Source: Metabacillus litoralis
Lineage (GTDB): Bacteria; Bacillota; Bacilli; Bacillales; Bacillaceae
DNA length: 64,000 nucleotides
Assembly (NCBI RefSeq): GCF_020524045.1
Contig: NZ_JAIVKL010000001.1
Location: 62,001-126,000, forward strand
Direction of reading: 5' to 3'
The position numbers were made by a program, and so were the translations under genes. Under the pieces are notes generated by a model, which worked only from the letters and a program-made list of their open reading frames with translations, searched no databases and was not told the DNA's origin. This document shows positions 1 to 8,457 of this stretch, piece after piece (the stretch's first letter is position 1; each line of letters starts with the position of its first letter).

Positions 1-102
1 AAATACATACAAAACAAATTCCTATTTACCTAGCAAAGATTGTTGCTAATTGAATGAATTATCTGTTTGATAACATTCTTTTTATCTCATAAAAGCTACT
101 AT

Positions 103-126
103 TCTAGTAGAAAAGTTGCTACTAGA
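103..126. repeat. Inverted repeat upstream of cobO
   Basis: TCTAGTAG at 103-110 and CTACTAGA at 119-126 form a perfect 8-bp inverted repeat with an 8-nt spacer, about 80 bp before the cobO start. It could be an operator or the end of an upstream transcript, but no long T tract follows. No cobalamin riboswitch motif is visible in positions 1-207, unlike the two downstream operons. Confidence 0.35.
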
Positions 127-207
127 CTTTATATAGTGCTGTTACCTTCGAGCATGTCAAAGCATCAAAGTTTACGAAAATAATCTTAAAAAAAGGATGA
201 ATGATCT

Positions 208-750
208 ATGACCGAAAAACAGAAAGGTTTAACACTTGTTTATACAGGAGACGGAAAAGGTAAAACAACAGCATCAATCGGTTTAAGCGTTCGAGCTATT
301 GGACAAGGACTTTCAGTAAAGGTTTTACAGTTTATTAAATCAAATAAACGTACATATGGTGAAAAAATATCTCTAGAAAAATTAGGTGTTGAGATGATTC
401 AGCTTGGTGAAGGCTTTACATGGACAAAAACACCTGATGTTCATCGAAACGCCCTAAAATCAGCATGGAAAATTGCAAAAGAAACAGTGATGTCAGGAAA
501 ATATGATGTTGTTGTTTTAGATGAATTAAATAATGCTCTTGCCATTGATTCATTTCCAATTGATGATGTTTTACCGCTTGAAGAAGTTAAGAAACTGATT
601 GCTTCAAAACCAAGTCACGTTCATTTAGTTTTTACAGGTAGAAATGCGAAAGACGAAATCAAAGAGCTAGCAGATCTTGTATCAGTTGTTAATGTTGAAA
701 AGCATTATTATGATGAAGGTATCCCTGCAGTTAAAGGAATTGAATATTAA
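208..750 (+). CDS. cobO: Cob(I)yrinic acid a,c-diamide adenosyltransferase (CobA/CobO/BtuR type)
   Basis: This enzyme transfers the 5'-deoxyadenosyl group of ATP to the cobalt of a reduced corrinoid, giving the adenosylated form that later steps need. The 180-residue protein has the family's usual length. It carries the family P-loop GDGKGKTT at residues 14-21, followed by the conserved stretch ending VLQFIK. The VVLDELNNAL stretch near residue 110 matches the second nucleotide-binding motif. The ATG follows an AAAGGATG ribosome site. It lies 20 bp before cobT, so the two are probably co-transcribed. No riboswitch precedes this pair. It is the only corrinoid adenosyltransferase in the window. 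The family assignment is secure. Confidence 0.93.
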   Translation: MTEKQKGLTLVYTGDGKGKTTASIGLSVRAIGQGLSVKVLQFIKSNKRTYGEKISLEKLGVEMIQLGEGFTWTKTPDVHRNALKSAWKIAKETVMSGKYDVVVLDELNNALAIDSFPIDDVLPLEEVKKLIASKPSHVHLVFTGRNAKDEIKELADLVSVVNVEKHYYDEGIPAVKGIEY

Positions 751-770
751 TAGAAAGTGAGATGTTATAA

Positions 771-1832
771 ATGACCGTTTCAACTGAAGTATTGCAAACG
801 ATAGAGGGTATTAAAAAAATAAGTGAAAAGTCAATGAAACAGGCAAAAACTCATATTGATTCCTTAACAAAACCAATTGGAAGTCTAGGGAAAATTGAAG
901 CACTTGCCACTCAGCTTGCAGGAATAACAAACAACCCTTTTCCTCATGTATCACCGCCTGGAATAGCTGTGTTTGCCGCAGATCATGGTGTGTCTGAAAT
1001 GGGTGTTTCTGCTTATCCAAAGGATGTAACAGCACAGATGGTATACAATTTTCTAAATGGTGGTGCAGCAATTAATGCATTTGCTAAGCAAATAAATGCT
1101 GTGCTAAAAATTGTTGATGTTGGAGTTGCCCAAGAACTGGAGCATGATCAGTTAGAACAAAAGAAAGTAAAAAATGGAACAAATAATTTTGCTTATGAAC
1201 AGGCAATGAGTAACGATGAAGTGAATCAAGCAATACAAGTTGGAATAGATACAACGGTTAAGCTATTGGATGAAGGAGCAAAAACAATTATTGTTGGTGA
1301 AATGGGTATTGGAAATACAACATCAGCAAGTGCAATTATCTCCTTAATTACTGGATGCTCTCTTGAAGATGCTGTTGGGTATGGAACTGGTATAACAGAT
1401 ACGATTAGAGAGAATAAGATAACAATTATTTCAAAAGCACTTCAAGATAGACAACCGAATAGAAACGACCCATTTGATATTTTAACGAAGATAGGTGGAC
1501 TTGAAATTGCTAGCATGACGGGAGCTATTCTTAAAGCAGCTGAACAAAAGGTACCAGTGATTGTTGATGGATTTATTTGTACCGCTGCTGCCGTATTAGC
1601 CGTATTAATGGAGGAAAATGTACGTGACTATCTAATTGCTGGTCATCAGTCACAGGAAAAAGGTCATATTCATGGCTTATCTTATTTACAAAAAAAACCA
1701 TTATTACAACTCGATTTAAGATTAGGTGAAGGAACTGGAGCAGCTCTAGCATTTCCATTACTACAAGCAGCAACAAATATGTTGAATGATATGGCAACTT
1801 TTGAATCAGCAGGAGTTTCTGAACATAATTAA
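771..1832 (+). CDS. cobT: Nicotinate-nucleotide--dimethylbenzimidazole phosphoribosyltransferase CobT
   Basis: CobT activates the lower ligand: it joins dimethylbenzimidazole to phosphoribose from nicotinate mononucleotide, giving alpha-ribazole phosphate for CobS. The 353-residue length is typical. Conserved family blocks are visible: the N-terminal LTKPIGSLGKIE, the AADHGV block, GEMGIGNTTSASA in the middle and LRLGEGTGAA near the C-terminus. The last holds the expected catalytic glutamate at E320. The ATG start follows an AAAGTGAG ribosome site. The gene ends about 25 bp before the promoter of the btu operon. Its partner substrate can come from BluB, encoded 25 kb downstream. Confidence 0.95.
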   Translation: MTVSTEVLQTIEGIKKISEKSMKQAKTHIDSLTKPIGSLGKIEALATQLAGITNNPFPHVSPPGIAVFAADHGVSEMGVSAYPKDVTAQMVYNFLNGGAAINAFAKQINAVLKIVDVGVAQELEHDQLEQKKVKNGTNNFAYEQAMSNDEVNQAIQVGIDTTVKLLDEGAKTIIVGEMGIGNTTSASAIISLITGCSLEDAVGYGTGITDTIRENKITIISKALQDRQPNRNDPFDILTKIGGLEIASMTGAILKAAEQKVPVIVDGFICTAAAVLAVLMEENVRDYLIAGHQSQEKGHIHGLSYLQKKPLLQLDLRLGEGTGAALAFPLLQAATNMLNDMATFESAGVSEHN

Positions 1833-1856
1833 TTGGAAAATTATAAGAATTCTTTA

Positions 1857-1885
1857 TTTACACACAATATAACTTCATTTATAAT
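1857..1885 (+). promoter_or_regulatory. SigA-type promoter of the btu/cob operon
   Basis: TTTACA at 1857-1862, a 17-nt spacer and a perfect TATAAT at 1880-1885 form a vegetative promoter. Transcription would start near 1892, right at the 5' end of the cobalamin riboswitch. Confidence 0.75.
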
Positions 1886-1891
1886 GATGCA

Positions 1892-2088
1892 TGTCACAAA
1901 AAACAAATATTCGACAATAGGTCCTAGTGAAAGATAAAATTTCTAGGATAATAGGGAAGTTTGGTTGAAATCCAACGCGGTCCCGCCACTGTACTTGCTG
2001 AATGACCTTCTTTAGAACCACTGTACTTTTATCGTATGGGAAGGGGAAGAAATCATAATGATGCATGAGCCAGGAGACCTGCCTATTG
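1892..2088 (+). promoter_or_regulatory. Cobalamin riboswitch 1 (btu operon leader)
   Basis: An adenosylcobalamin-type aptamer. The B12 box lies at about 2067-2083 and reads GAGCCAGGAGACCTGCC. Upstream are the characteristic GGTTGAAATCCAACGCGGTC-like core (about 1961-1982) and the CCGCCACTGT segment. The leader continues for over 230 nt to the btuF start and includes a terminator hairpin. Cobalamin binding is therefore expected to switch off transcription of btuF onward. Confidence 0.92.
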
Positions 2089-2262
2089 TGTTTTTTAAGT
2101 ATTCTTCGAGGAAAAGAATGGCTTTATAATGCGGTGTTTTATCTATGTGCTCTGTTAACAGCCAATATTGAAAATGGTAGGTTAGGTTTTACATACTTAT
2201 ATTTATCAATATTAGATTTAACAGAAACCTATTTAAAAGAATCACAATCTTTATGCATTTAT

Positions 2263-2291
2263 CGCCTTTTCCTTTGGAATGGGCGTTTTTT
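2263..2291 (+). terminator. Riboswitch-linked intrinsic terminator before btuF
   Basis: CGCC at 2263-2266 pairs with GGCG at 2281-2285, with an internal CC-TTT-GG tip, and a run of T residues follows. It ends about 30 nt before the btuF start. In this family it acts as the expression platform of the upstream aptamer. Confidence 0.7.
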
Positions 2292-2321
2292 GTTGGCAAA
2301 AAAAGATAAGGAGTGTTTGCA

Positions 2322-3320
2322 TTGACAACAAGTATAAAAAAGTGGACATTATTTAGTTTCATTCTTGTTCTAATCATGATGTTCACCATTGGATGTGGAT
2401 CAGATTCTGTCAAACCAGAAGAAGATTCACCAACAACAGCAGAAAAAACAGAGGAAGCAACTTCATCAGAAGCTGATGCTCCATTTCCTGTAACAGTAGT
2501 GGATGGAACTGGTGAGGAAGTAACGATCGATACAGAGCCAGAAACAATCATATCAGTTATCCCTAGTAATACAGAAATCACCTATGCAATTGGACAAGGT
2601 GACAAACTAATTGCTGTTGATAATTACAGTAATTATCCTGAAGAAACCGCGAATCTTGAAAAAATTGGAGATCAACAGTTAAATGTTGAAAAAATATTAG
2701 CTTTACAACCAGATTTAGCATTAGTAACAGAATATCAACATGAAAATAATCAAGATGTATTAAAACAATTCAAAGAAGCTGGTATAGATGTAGTTGTTAT
2801 TAATAGTGCTGAATCATTTGATCAAGTGTATAAATCAATTGCCTTAGTCGGAGAAGTAACCGGTGCTTCAGAGGAAGCAGAAAAAGTTGTAAGTGAAATG
2901 AAAGAAAGTCTTGAAGAAATAAAAGAAAAAGCAAAAGCAGTAAAAGAAAAGAAAAAAGTATGGGTAGAAGTTTCTCCTGCTCCAGATATTTTCACAACTG
3001 GACAAAACACTTTTTTACATGAAATGTTAGAATCAATTAACGCAATCAACACAGCAGGCGATCAAACCGGCTGGGTGAAAATGACTGAGGAAGAAATCGT
3101 CTCTTTAAATCCTGATGTCATTATAACAACATATGGTTACTATGTTGACAATCCAAAAGAAGCTGTATTAAGTCGTGATGGTTGGGATGAAGTTCCTGCA
3201 ATTAAACAAGAACAGGTATTTGATGTTGATAATGATACAGTGACAAGACCTGGTCCAAGATTAATTGACGGAGTTGAGACTCTTGCAAAACTTATTTATC
3301 CAGAAGTTTTTGAAAAATAA
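2322..3320 (+). CDS. btuF: Cobalamin/corrinoid-binding lipoprotein BtuF
   Basis: The extracytoplasmic solute-binding protein of the BtuFCD importer. TTG at 2322 is chosen because AAGGAG lies 8 nt upstream; the in-frame GTG at 2313 overlaps that site. The resulting 332-residue protein begins with a lysine-containing hydrophobic signal and a lipobox TIGC with Cys25, so it should be a membrane-anchored lipoprotein. An acidic linker follows, then a periplasmic-binding fold of the TroA/BtuF class with the ISVIPSNTEI and VNPDVIITT-like blocks. It is the first gene behind riboswitch 1 and overlaps btuC. Substrate choice (cobalamin rather than a siderophore) rests on the operon and riboswitch. Confidence 0.9.
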   Translation: MTTSIKKWTLFSFILVLIMMFTIGCGSDSVKPEEDSPTTAEKTEEATSSEADAPFPVTVVDGTGEEVTIDTEPETIISVIPSNTEITYAIGQGDKLIAVDNYSNYPEETANLEKIGDQQLNVEKILALQPDLALVTEYQHENNQDVLKQFKEAGIDVVVINSAESFDQVYKSIALVGEVTGASEEAEKVVSEMKESLEEIKEKAKAVKEKKKVWVEVSPAPDIFTTGQNTFLHEMLESINAINTAGDQTGWVKMTEEEIVSLNPDVIITTYGYYVDNPKEAVLSRDGWDEVPAIKQEQVFDVDNDTVTRPGPRLIDGVETLAKLIYPEVFEK

Positions 3321-4347
3321 ATTTATTTGGATGTACCTATTAACGGGAGTGTTTGTCATTTTGGCAGCACTTCTAGGTTTGTTTATAAGTAGTGTCCATT
3401 ATCCAATAACTGTGATCATAGACATTTTATCTAGTAAAATACTAGGTACAAAAGTATTTGATGAACCCGTTCCACAAATGGCTGAACGAATTATTTGGGA
3501 AATTCGCTTTCCACGTGTGTTATTAGCTTTTTTTGTTGGTGCCGCGTTGGCATTAGCTGGTTCATCATTTCAAGGACTTTTAAGAAATCCACTTGCCGAT
3601 CCATTTACAATAGGAGTTTCATCAGGTGCTTCTCTTGGTGCGGTCATTGTTTTATACTTCCAGATTACTATTTCTTTTTTAGGTGTATATACATTACCGA
3701 TTGTTTCGATTATTTCTGGGTTTATCGCCATGTTTATTGTGTTTAGCGTGACCGCTTTAGCTAAAAAAACCTTATCCATTGAAACGATTATTTTAGCAGG
3801 TATTATTGTGAGTTCATTCATTAGTGCCGTTGTTTCACTGATTATTGCTTTAAGCCCTCAGGAAGATGCGCGCGCAATTTTGTATTGGTTAATGGGAAAT
3901 ATAGGCATGAGAGGGTGGAGTCATGTAAAATTACTTGTGCCGTTTTTTTTAATTGGTACTTTTTTATTGCTTTTCAGATCGCGTGAATTAAATGCCTTTG
4001 CATTAGGCGAAGAAGCTGCAGAACATTTAGGTGTAGACGTTCAGAAAGGAAAAATCTTCATCATTGTTGGAGCATCTTTATTAACAGGCTCTGCCGTCTC
4101 TGTTTCTGGATCTATCGGCTTTGTTGGATTAGTCATTCCTCATTTCACCCGTTTATTAATCGGACCTAACCACAAACATGTTCTTCCATTATCATTGTTT
4201 ATCGGAGGAGGATATTTAATTCTTGCTGATTTATTTGCACGAACAATCATTGCACCTAGTGAATTGCCAATAGGTGTTATCACAGCATTAATTGGTGCAC
4301 CAGTTTTTGCTTTATTGCTTATAAGAGAACGAGTAGGAAGGGGGTAA
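3310..4347 (+). CDS. btuC: Corrinoid ABC transporter permease BtuC
   Basis: Membrane permease of the FecCD/BtuC family, with about ten hydrophobic helices. Family marks include RFPRVLLAFFVGAALALAGS, LADPFTIGVSSGASLGA, GSIGFVGLVIPH and the C-terminal GVITALIGAPVFALLL. The start is uncertain. TTG at 3310 gives a normal N-terminus and overlaps btuF by 11 bp, which suggests translational coupling. TTG at 3265 and ATG at 3331 are alternatives, and none has a strong ribosome site. It would pair with BtuF outside the cell and the ATPase encoded 4 bp downstream. Confidence 0.92.
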   Translation: MKNKFIWMYLLTGVFVILAALLGLFISSVHYPITVIIDILSSKILGTKVFDEPVPQMAERIIWEIRFPRVLLAFFVGAALALAGSSFQGLLRNPLADPFTIGVSSGASLGAVIVLYFQITISFLGVYTLPIVSIISGFIAMFIVFSVTALAKKTLSIETIILAGIIVSSFISAVVSLIIALSPQEDARAILYWLMGNIGMRGWSHVKLLVPFFLIGTFLLLFRSRELNAFALGEEAAEHLGVDVQKGKIFIIVGASLLTGSAVSVSGSIGFVGLVIPHFTRLLIGPNHKHVLPLSLFIGGGYLILADLFARTIIAPSELPIGVITALIGAPVFALLLIRERVGRG

Positions 4348-4350
4348 AAA

Positions 4351-5811
4351 ATGATTACACTTCAAGATGTTGCTGGAGGTTATACGAAAAAAAACATTGT
4401 CCAAAACATCAGTTTCACGATCGAACAAGGACATTTCTTTGCGTTAATAGGTCCTAATGGAAGTGGAAAAACAACTTTAAGCAAAATAATCACAGGTGTA
4501 TTGCCTCTTCACTCTGGTACAATCACAATTATGAATAAGCCACTACATGACTATTCTTCTATCGAAAGAGCGGAAATAATGGCTGTTTTATCTCAAGAAG
4601 CATCTGTAGAATTTGATTTTCTTGTTGAAGAAATTGTCATGCTAGGTCGCTATCCACATCAAAAAGGTTTTTTTAAGCATATTTCTAAGCACGATAAAGA
4701 CATTGTTGAAGACGTTATGAAAAAAACATATGTATATGAGTATCGTAAAAAGCTATTTAAAGAGCTAAGTGGGGGAGAAAAACAACGTGTTTTACTTGCT
4801 AAAGCTCTTGCACAAGAACCGAAGATATTAATTTTAGATGAGCCGACAAATCATCTAGATATGAGACATACGATTGAAATGCTTCAACATTTACAGGAAT
4901 ATCAAAAGAATCACCAATTAACAATCATAGCCATTTTACATGATTTAAATATCGCAGCTCTTTTTGCAGATAAAATCGGATTATTACATCACGGTCACTT
5001 AGTGGAAACTGGTAATTTATCATTGTTACAGAAAGAGGAAAAACTGAATCTAGTTTATGAAGTAGGAATAAAAACGAATGACCATCCAGTTGTAGCAAAG
5101 CCCCAGATTTCATTAATTCCAAAGGAACAGAAACAAATACATAATGAATTTGAATTTACTATACATGAAACAAAAGACTACATCCATCTTTTATTTTCTC
5201 AGCCTTTACGAACTATTTCTAACGCTGTTTTAGGAGAAGGATTATCATGGAGTAGAAATTTCTGCAATTTTCACGTTCGATATGATTATCATTGTTCAGA
5301 TCCAATACGTGATATTCAGGATTGGTTAGCGAAAGAAGCTATTTCTTCGTATAATACTGTTGGAATGATGACAGCTGTTATCTTAGAGGATAAAAGTATC
5401 ATCAGAGAGAATATAAATGGAATAGAGATTCTTGCTGTTATTACAGCCGGAGTCGGCAATGCCGTAGATATAACACATGCTCATAATCAACCTAGGAATA
5501 AATGGGGAACAGTCAACATCATGATCTTTCTTGATGCTCATTTAACAGATGGCGCATTAGTGAATAGCATCCAATCTGCAACAGAAGCAAAAACAAAGGC
5601 ATTTGCTGACCTTCACATTAAAGATATTAATACACAAACCATTGCAACAGGTACGTCAACAGATTGTACATTAATTGCTGCCACACAAAACGGTCAAGCT
5701 ACACCATATGCTGGTTCAGGAACTACTCTTGGTAAAGCAATAGGAAAAGTTGTGTACAATGGACTAATAGAAGCAATATCTAACTATGAAAATCGGAAAA
5801 AAATATTATGA
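4351..5811 (+). CDS. Fused corrinoid importer ATPase (BtuD) and adenosylcobinamide amidohydrolase (CbiZ)
   Basis: A two-domain, 486-residue protein. Residues 1 to about 250 are an ABC ATPase with Walker A GPNGSGKTT (34-42), signature LSGGEKQR (139-146) and Walker B ILILDEPTNHLD (159-170); it should drive BtuFC. From about residue 270 to the end lies a CbiZ domain with AVITAGVGNAVDITH, LTDGALVNSIQSATEAK and TGTSTDCTLIAA. CbiZ hydrolyses the aminopropanol amide bond of adenosylcobinamide to give adenosylcobyric acid, which CbiB can rebuild. A single polypeptide would thus couple import to remodelling of incomplete corrinoids. The reading frame is continuous and the gene overlaps cbiB by 4 bp. 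Confidence 0.93.
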   Translation: MITLQDVAGGYTKKNIVQNISFTIEQGHFFALIGPNGSGKTTLSKIITGVLPLHSGTITIMNKPLHDYSSIERAEIMAVLSQEASVEFDFLVEEIVMLGRYPHQKGFFKHISKHDKDIVEDVMKKTYVYEYRKKLFKELSGGEKQRVLLAKALAQEPKILILDEPTNHLDMRHTIEMLQHLQEYQKNHQLTIIAILHDLNIAALFADKIGLLHHGHLVETGNLSLLQKEEKLNLVYEVGIKTNDHPVVAKPQISLIPKEQKQIHNEFEFTIHETKDYIHLLFSQPLRTISNAVLGEGLSWSRNFCNFHVRYDYHCSDPIRDIQDWLAKEAISSYNTVGMMTAVILEDKSIIRENINGIEILAVITAGVGNAVDITHAHNQPRNKWGTVNIMIFLDAHLTDGALVNSIQSATEAKTKAFADLHIKDINTQTIATGTSTDCTLIAATQNGQATPYAGSGTTLGKAIGKVVYNGLIEAISNYENRKKIL

Positions 5812-6758
5812 TGAATATCTTAGAAAATCATTTTTCCCTTATTTTATTTGCTATATTGTTAGATGTGATAATAGGGGATCCTCGATGGTTTCCTCACCCT
5901 GTTATCATCATGGGCAAAGCTATTAGTAAACTAGAAAAAGCATGGAATAAAGCTAATCATCGCAAAATTAAAGGTTTATGTTTACTTTTATCTATTGTTG
6001 GTGGATCATATTTTGTCGTTTTTCTAATTTTAGAGGTACTGTCACTTTTTCATCCAATATTATCGCTCATTTTTGAAATTTATTTTATTTCATCAACAGT
6101 TGCGATAAAAGGTTTACAACAAGCAGCAAGAGACGTGTTAAAACCATTAAAAAACCACAATATATCTGAGGCTAGGAAAAAACTCAGCTATATTGTTGGA
6201 CGAGATACAAACCATTTACCAGAATCAGAAATTGTACGGGGGACTGTTGAAACTGTTGCTGAAAACACAGTTGACGGTGTAATTTCTCCTTTATTTTGGG
6301 CATTAATTGGTGGAGCACCTTTAGCTATGGCTTATCGTGCCATTAATACTTTAGATTCTATGGTAGGGTATAAAAATGAAAAATTCATAGATTTTGGTTG
6401 GGCATCAGCGAAAACTGATGATCTAGCAAACTATTTACCTGCTCGCTTTACTGCTTTATTTATGTGGATTTTTTCTTTTTTTGTCCCAAAATCAAAGCGT
6501 TTGAATGCATTAAAGGTCACATTTCGTGATGCAAAAAAACACCCCAGTCCTAATGGCGGTTGGCCTGAAGCAATGACAGCAGGCTTATTAGGTGTCGTAT
6601 TAGGTGGTGAAAATTCGTATGAGGGAATCGTTTCATACCGAGCTGAAATGGGGCAGTTTTATCGTAATCTACAGATAGGCGATATCAAAAGTTCTGTTCT
6701 ATATATGCATGGTGCCTGGATTGTATTTGTTATCATCCTTTTTTGCTTTATCATATAA
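5808..6758 (+). CDS. cbiB: Adenosylcobinamide-phosphate synthase CbiB
   Basis: An integral membrane enzyme that attaches (R)-1-amino-2-propanol O-phosphate, or aminopropanol, to adenosylcobyric acid. The 316-residue protein shows the family opening LLDVIIGDPRWFPHPVIIMGK, the central GTVETVAENTVDGVISPLFW block and SPNGGWPEAMTAGLLGV. Several hydrophobic helices lie at both ends. It overlaps the upstream btuD-cbiZ gene by four bases (ATGA), so the CbiZ product, adenosylcobyric acid, is made next to the enzyme that uses it. CobD, encoded next, makes its aminopropanol phosphate. Confidence 0.95.
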   Translation: MMNILENHFSLILFAILLDVIIGDPRWFPHPVIIMGKAISKLEKAWNKANHRKIKGLCLLLSIVGGSYFVVFLILEVLSLFHPILSLIFEIYFISSTVAIKGLQQAARDVLKPLKNHNISEARKKLSYIVGRDTNHLPESEIVRGTVETVAENTVDGVISPLFWALIGGAPLAMAYRAINTLDSMVGYKNEKFIDFGWASAKTDDLANYLPARFTALFMWIFSFFVPKSKRLNALKVTFRDAKKHPSPNGGWPEAMTAGLLGVVLGGENSYEGIVSYRAEMGQFYRNLQIGDIKSSVLYMHGAWIVFVIILFCFII

Positions 6759-6830
6759 ACAAACTCTTAAAATTATAAGTAAAAAACTTTTCAGAACCAG
6801 CCGCAAACAAACACGAAAGGCTTGATATAC

Positions 6831-7910
6831 ATGAAATGGCCAGCACATGGAGGTCAACCAGCAAAAATTTATCATTTAACAAATTTAACAAAAAGTGAAA
6901 AAGTCTACGACTTCAGCGCAAATCTTAATCCTTTAGGACCACCAGAGCAAGTAAAACAGCAATTACCTCAATCCTTTGATTTCATTCAGAGCTATCCTGA
7001 TCCTGAATATGTAGAGGCAACAAGAATTGTAAGCAAACACGAGAATTTACAAGAAAAAAACGTTCTCCTCACCAATGGTGGAGCAGAAGCGATTTTTCTT
7101 ATAGCTCAGTTATTTTCAAGTAAAAAAGCATTGATCATTGAACCAACTTTTTCGGAATATAGACGAGCTTGTGATGTATATAACATAGAAGTTATCTCAT
7201 TATCCCTCTCTATTGATGATGATTTTAGCCTTCCACTAAATAATTTATTAACAAAGTTAGCTGAAGTTGATGTTGTTTTTTTATGTCGACCAAACAACCC
7301 AACTGGTACAATGGTAAGTTTTGATGAAATGAAGTTAATCATCCAAAAAGCGAATCAACATGAAACAATGGTGATTGTTGATGAAGCATTTATTCATTTT
7401 GCTCCATCTGAATTTGAAGATTTATCATCATTATTAGCTAACTATCCAAACTTGATTTTGCTTAGATCTTTAACAAAAATCTATGCCATACCTGGTTTAA
7501 GGCTGGGGTATATCGTTGCTGATGAGCAAAAAATTCACGTGTTACGAATGAAGCAAATTCCATGGAGTATAAACAGTGTTGTATTAGCTTTATTGCCAGC
7601 ACTATTTTCTGATGAAAACTTTATTCCAAAAACGAAGCACTGGCTTCAAGAACAGATGTGTCAATTGAAAACTGAACTAAAAAAACTAGATTTCTATATT
7701 TCACCTACGGTAGTGAATTTCTATTTACTTAAAGATACAGTTAAAAATAATAAAGAGTTATTTCACTTTTTACTTCAACACCAGATAATTCCTCGTCATA
7801 CACAAACCTTTAAAGGACTAGATGGTGATTATTTACGTCTTGCTGTTCGTAGTGAAGAGGAAAACAACTCTTTACTTCATGTGTTACGTTTGTGGAGGGA
7901 ACAGCAATGA
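6831..7910 (+). CDS. cobD: L-threonine-O-3-phosphate decarboxylase CobD
   Basis: A PLP-dependent class I/II aminotransferase-fold enzyme that decarboxylates threonine phosphate to aminopropanol phosphate for CbiB. The ATG at 6831 is preferred: GAAAGG lies 10 nt upstream, whereas the in-frame TTG at 6822 abuts that site. The 359-residue protein opens with the family's WPAHGGQ and DFSANLNPLGPP. It has CRPNNPTG for substrate binding, VDEAF, and the PLP lysine in SLTKIYAIPGLRLGY. It lies about 70 bp after cbiB and overlaps cobU by 4 bp. PduX, which makes its substrate, is encoded 18 kb downstream. Confidence 0.93.
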   Translation: MKWPAHGGQPAKIYHLTNLTKSEKVYDFSANLNPLGPPEQVKQQLPQSFDFIQSYPDPEYVEATRIVSKHENLQEKNVLLTNGGAEAIFLIAQLFSSKKALIIEPTFSEYRRACDVYNIEVISLSLSIDDDFSLPLNNLLTKLAEVDVVFLCRPNNPTGTMVSFDEMKLIIQKANQHETMVIVDEAFIHFAPSEFEDLSSLLANYPNLILLRSLTKIYAIPGLRLGYIVADEQKIHVLRMKQIPWSINSVVLALLPALFSDENFIPKTKHWLQEQMCQLKTELKKLDFYISPTVVNFYLLKDTVKNNKELFHFLLQHQIIPRHTQTFKGLDGDYLRLAVRSEEENNSLLHVLRLWREQQ

Positions 7911-8452
7911 TTACATTTATATCAGGTGGTGCGAGATCTGGTAAAAGCTCTTTTGCAGAAGATTTGTCTATAAAATCATACAAACGACATAATCAAAAAA
8001 CAGACACTGAGATTAAACTCTATTATTTTGCTACAGCAGAGCGATCTGATGGGGAAATGAACGCTAGAATTGAGAGACATATTAATGAGCGGGATAAAAA
8101 GTGGAAAACGATTGAAGTACCAACTGACATAGCAGCTCGTCTCGAACAACTGAATACGTTTGATGTGATATTAATTGATTGCCTTACCGTTTGGTTAAAT
8201 AATATGATGTACAAAAAACAAGCAGATTTATTTCAAATAAAAGCAGAAGTCTCTAATTGGATTGATATTTGTATTCGTAAACAATTGGTTCTATATATTG
8301 TTTCAAACGATTTAAATGAAGGAATGCTTGTAAAGGATTATTTTACCCATCAATATATGTATGCTCTTGAAGATGTCCACCAATTTATTATCAGTGAAAG
8401 TGATGCTGCTTATCAAGTGATAGCAGGTATACCGGTTCAGTGGAAGGGTTGA
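7907..8452 (+). CDS. cobU: Adenosylcobinamide kinase/guanylyltransferase-like protein CobU (divergent C-terminus)
   Basis: CobU phosphorylates adenosylcobinamide and then attaches GMP. ATG 7907 has GGAGGG 7 nt upstream and overlaps the cobD stop. The 181-residue length matches the family. The P-loop GGARSGKS (residues 7-14), the RIERH segment with the expected GMP-accepting histidine (54-58), WKTIE and the DCLTVWLNN block are present. The second half departs from the family: the usual NEVGxGIVP and the following RxFRDxxGxxNQ block are not recognisable and are replaced by SNDLNEGMLVKDYF. A second CobU-like gene at 9761 keeps that missing block. Function as CobU is likely, but full activity is an inference. 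Confidence 0.82.
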   Translation: MITFISGGARSGKSSFAEDLSIKSYKRHNQKTDTEIKLYYFATAERSDGEMNARIERHINERDKKWKTIEVPTDIAARLEQLNTFDVILIDCLTVWLNNMMYKKQADLFQIKAEVSNWIDICIRKQLVLYIVSNDLNEGMLVKDYFTHQYMYALEDVHQFIISESDAAYQVIAGIPVQWKG

Positions 8453-8457
8453 AATCC

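Noticed and set aside
2065-2325. 86-codon plus-strand frame across the riboswitch 1 leader
   Set aside because: It spans the B12 box and the terminator and has no ribosome site. It is a chance frame in an RNA leader.
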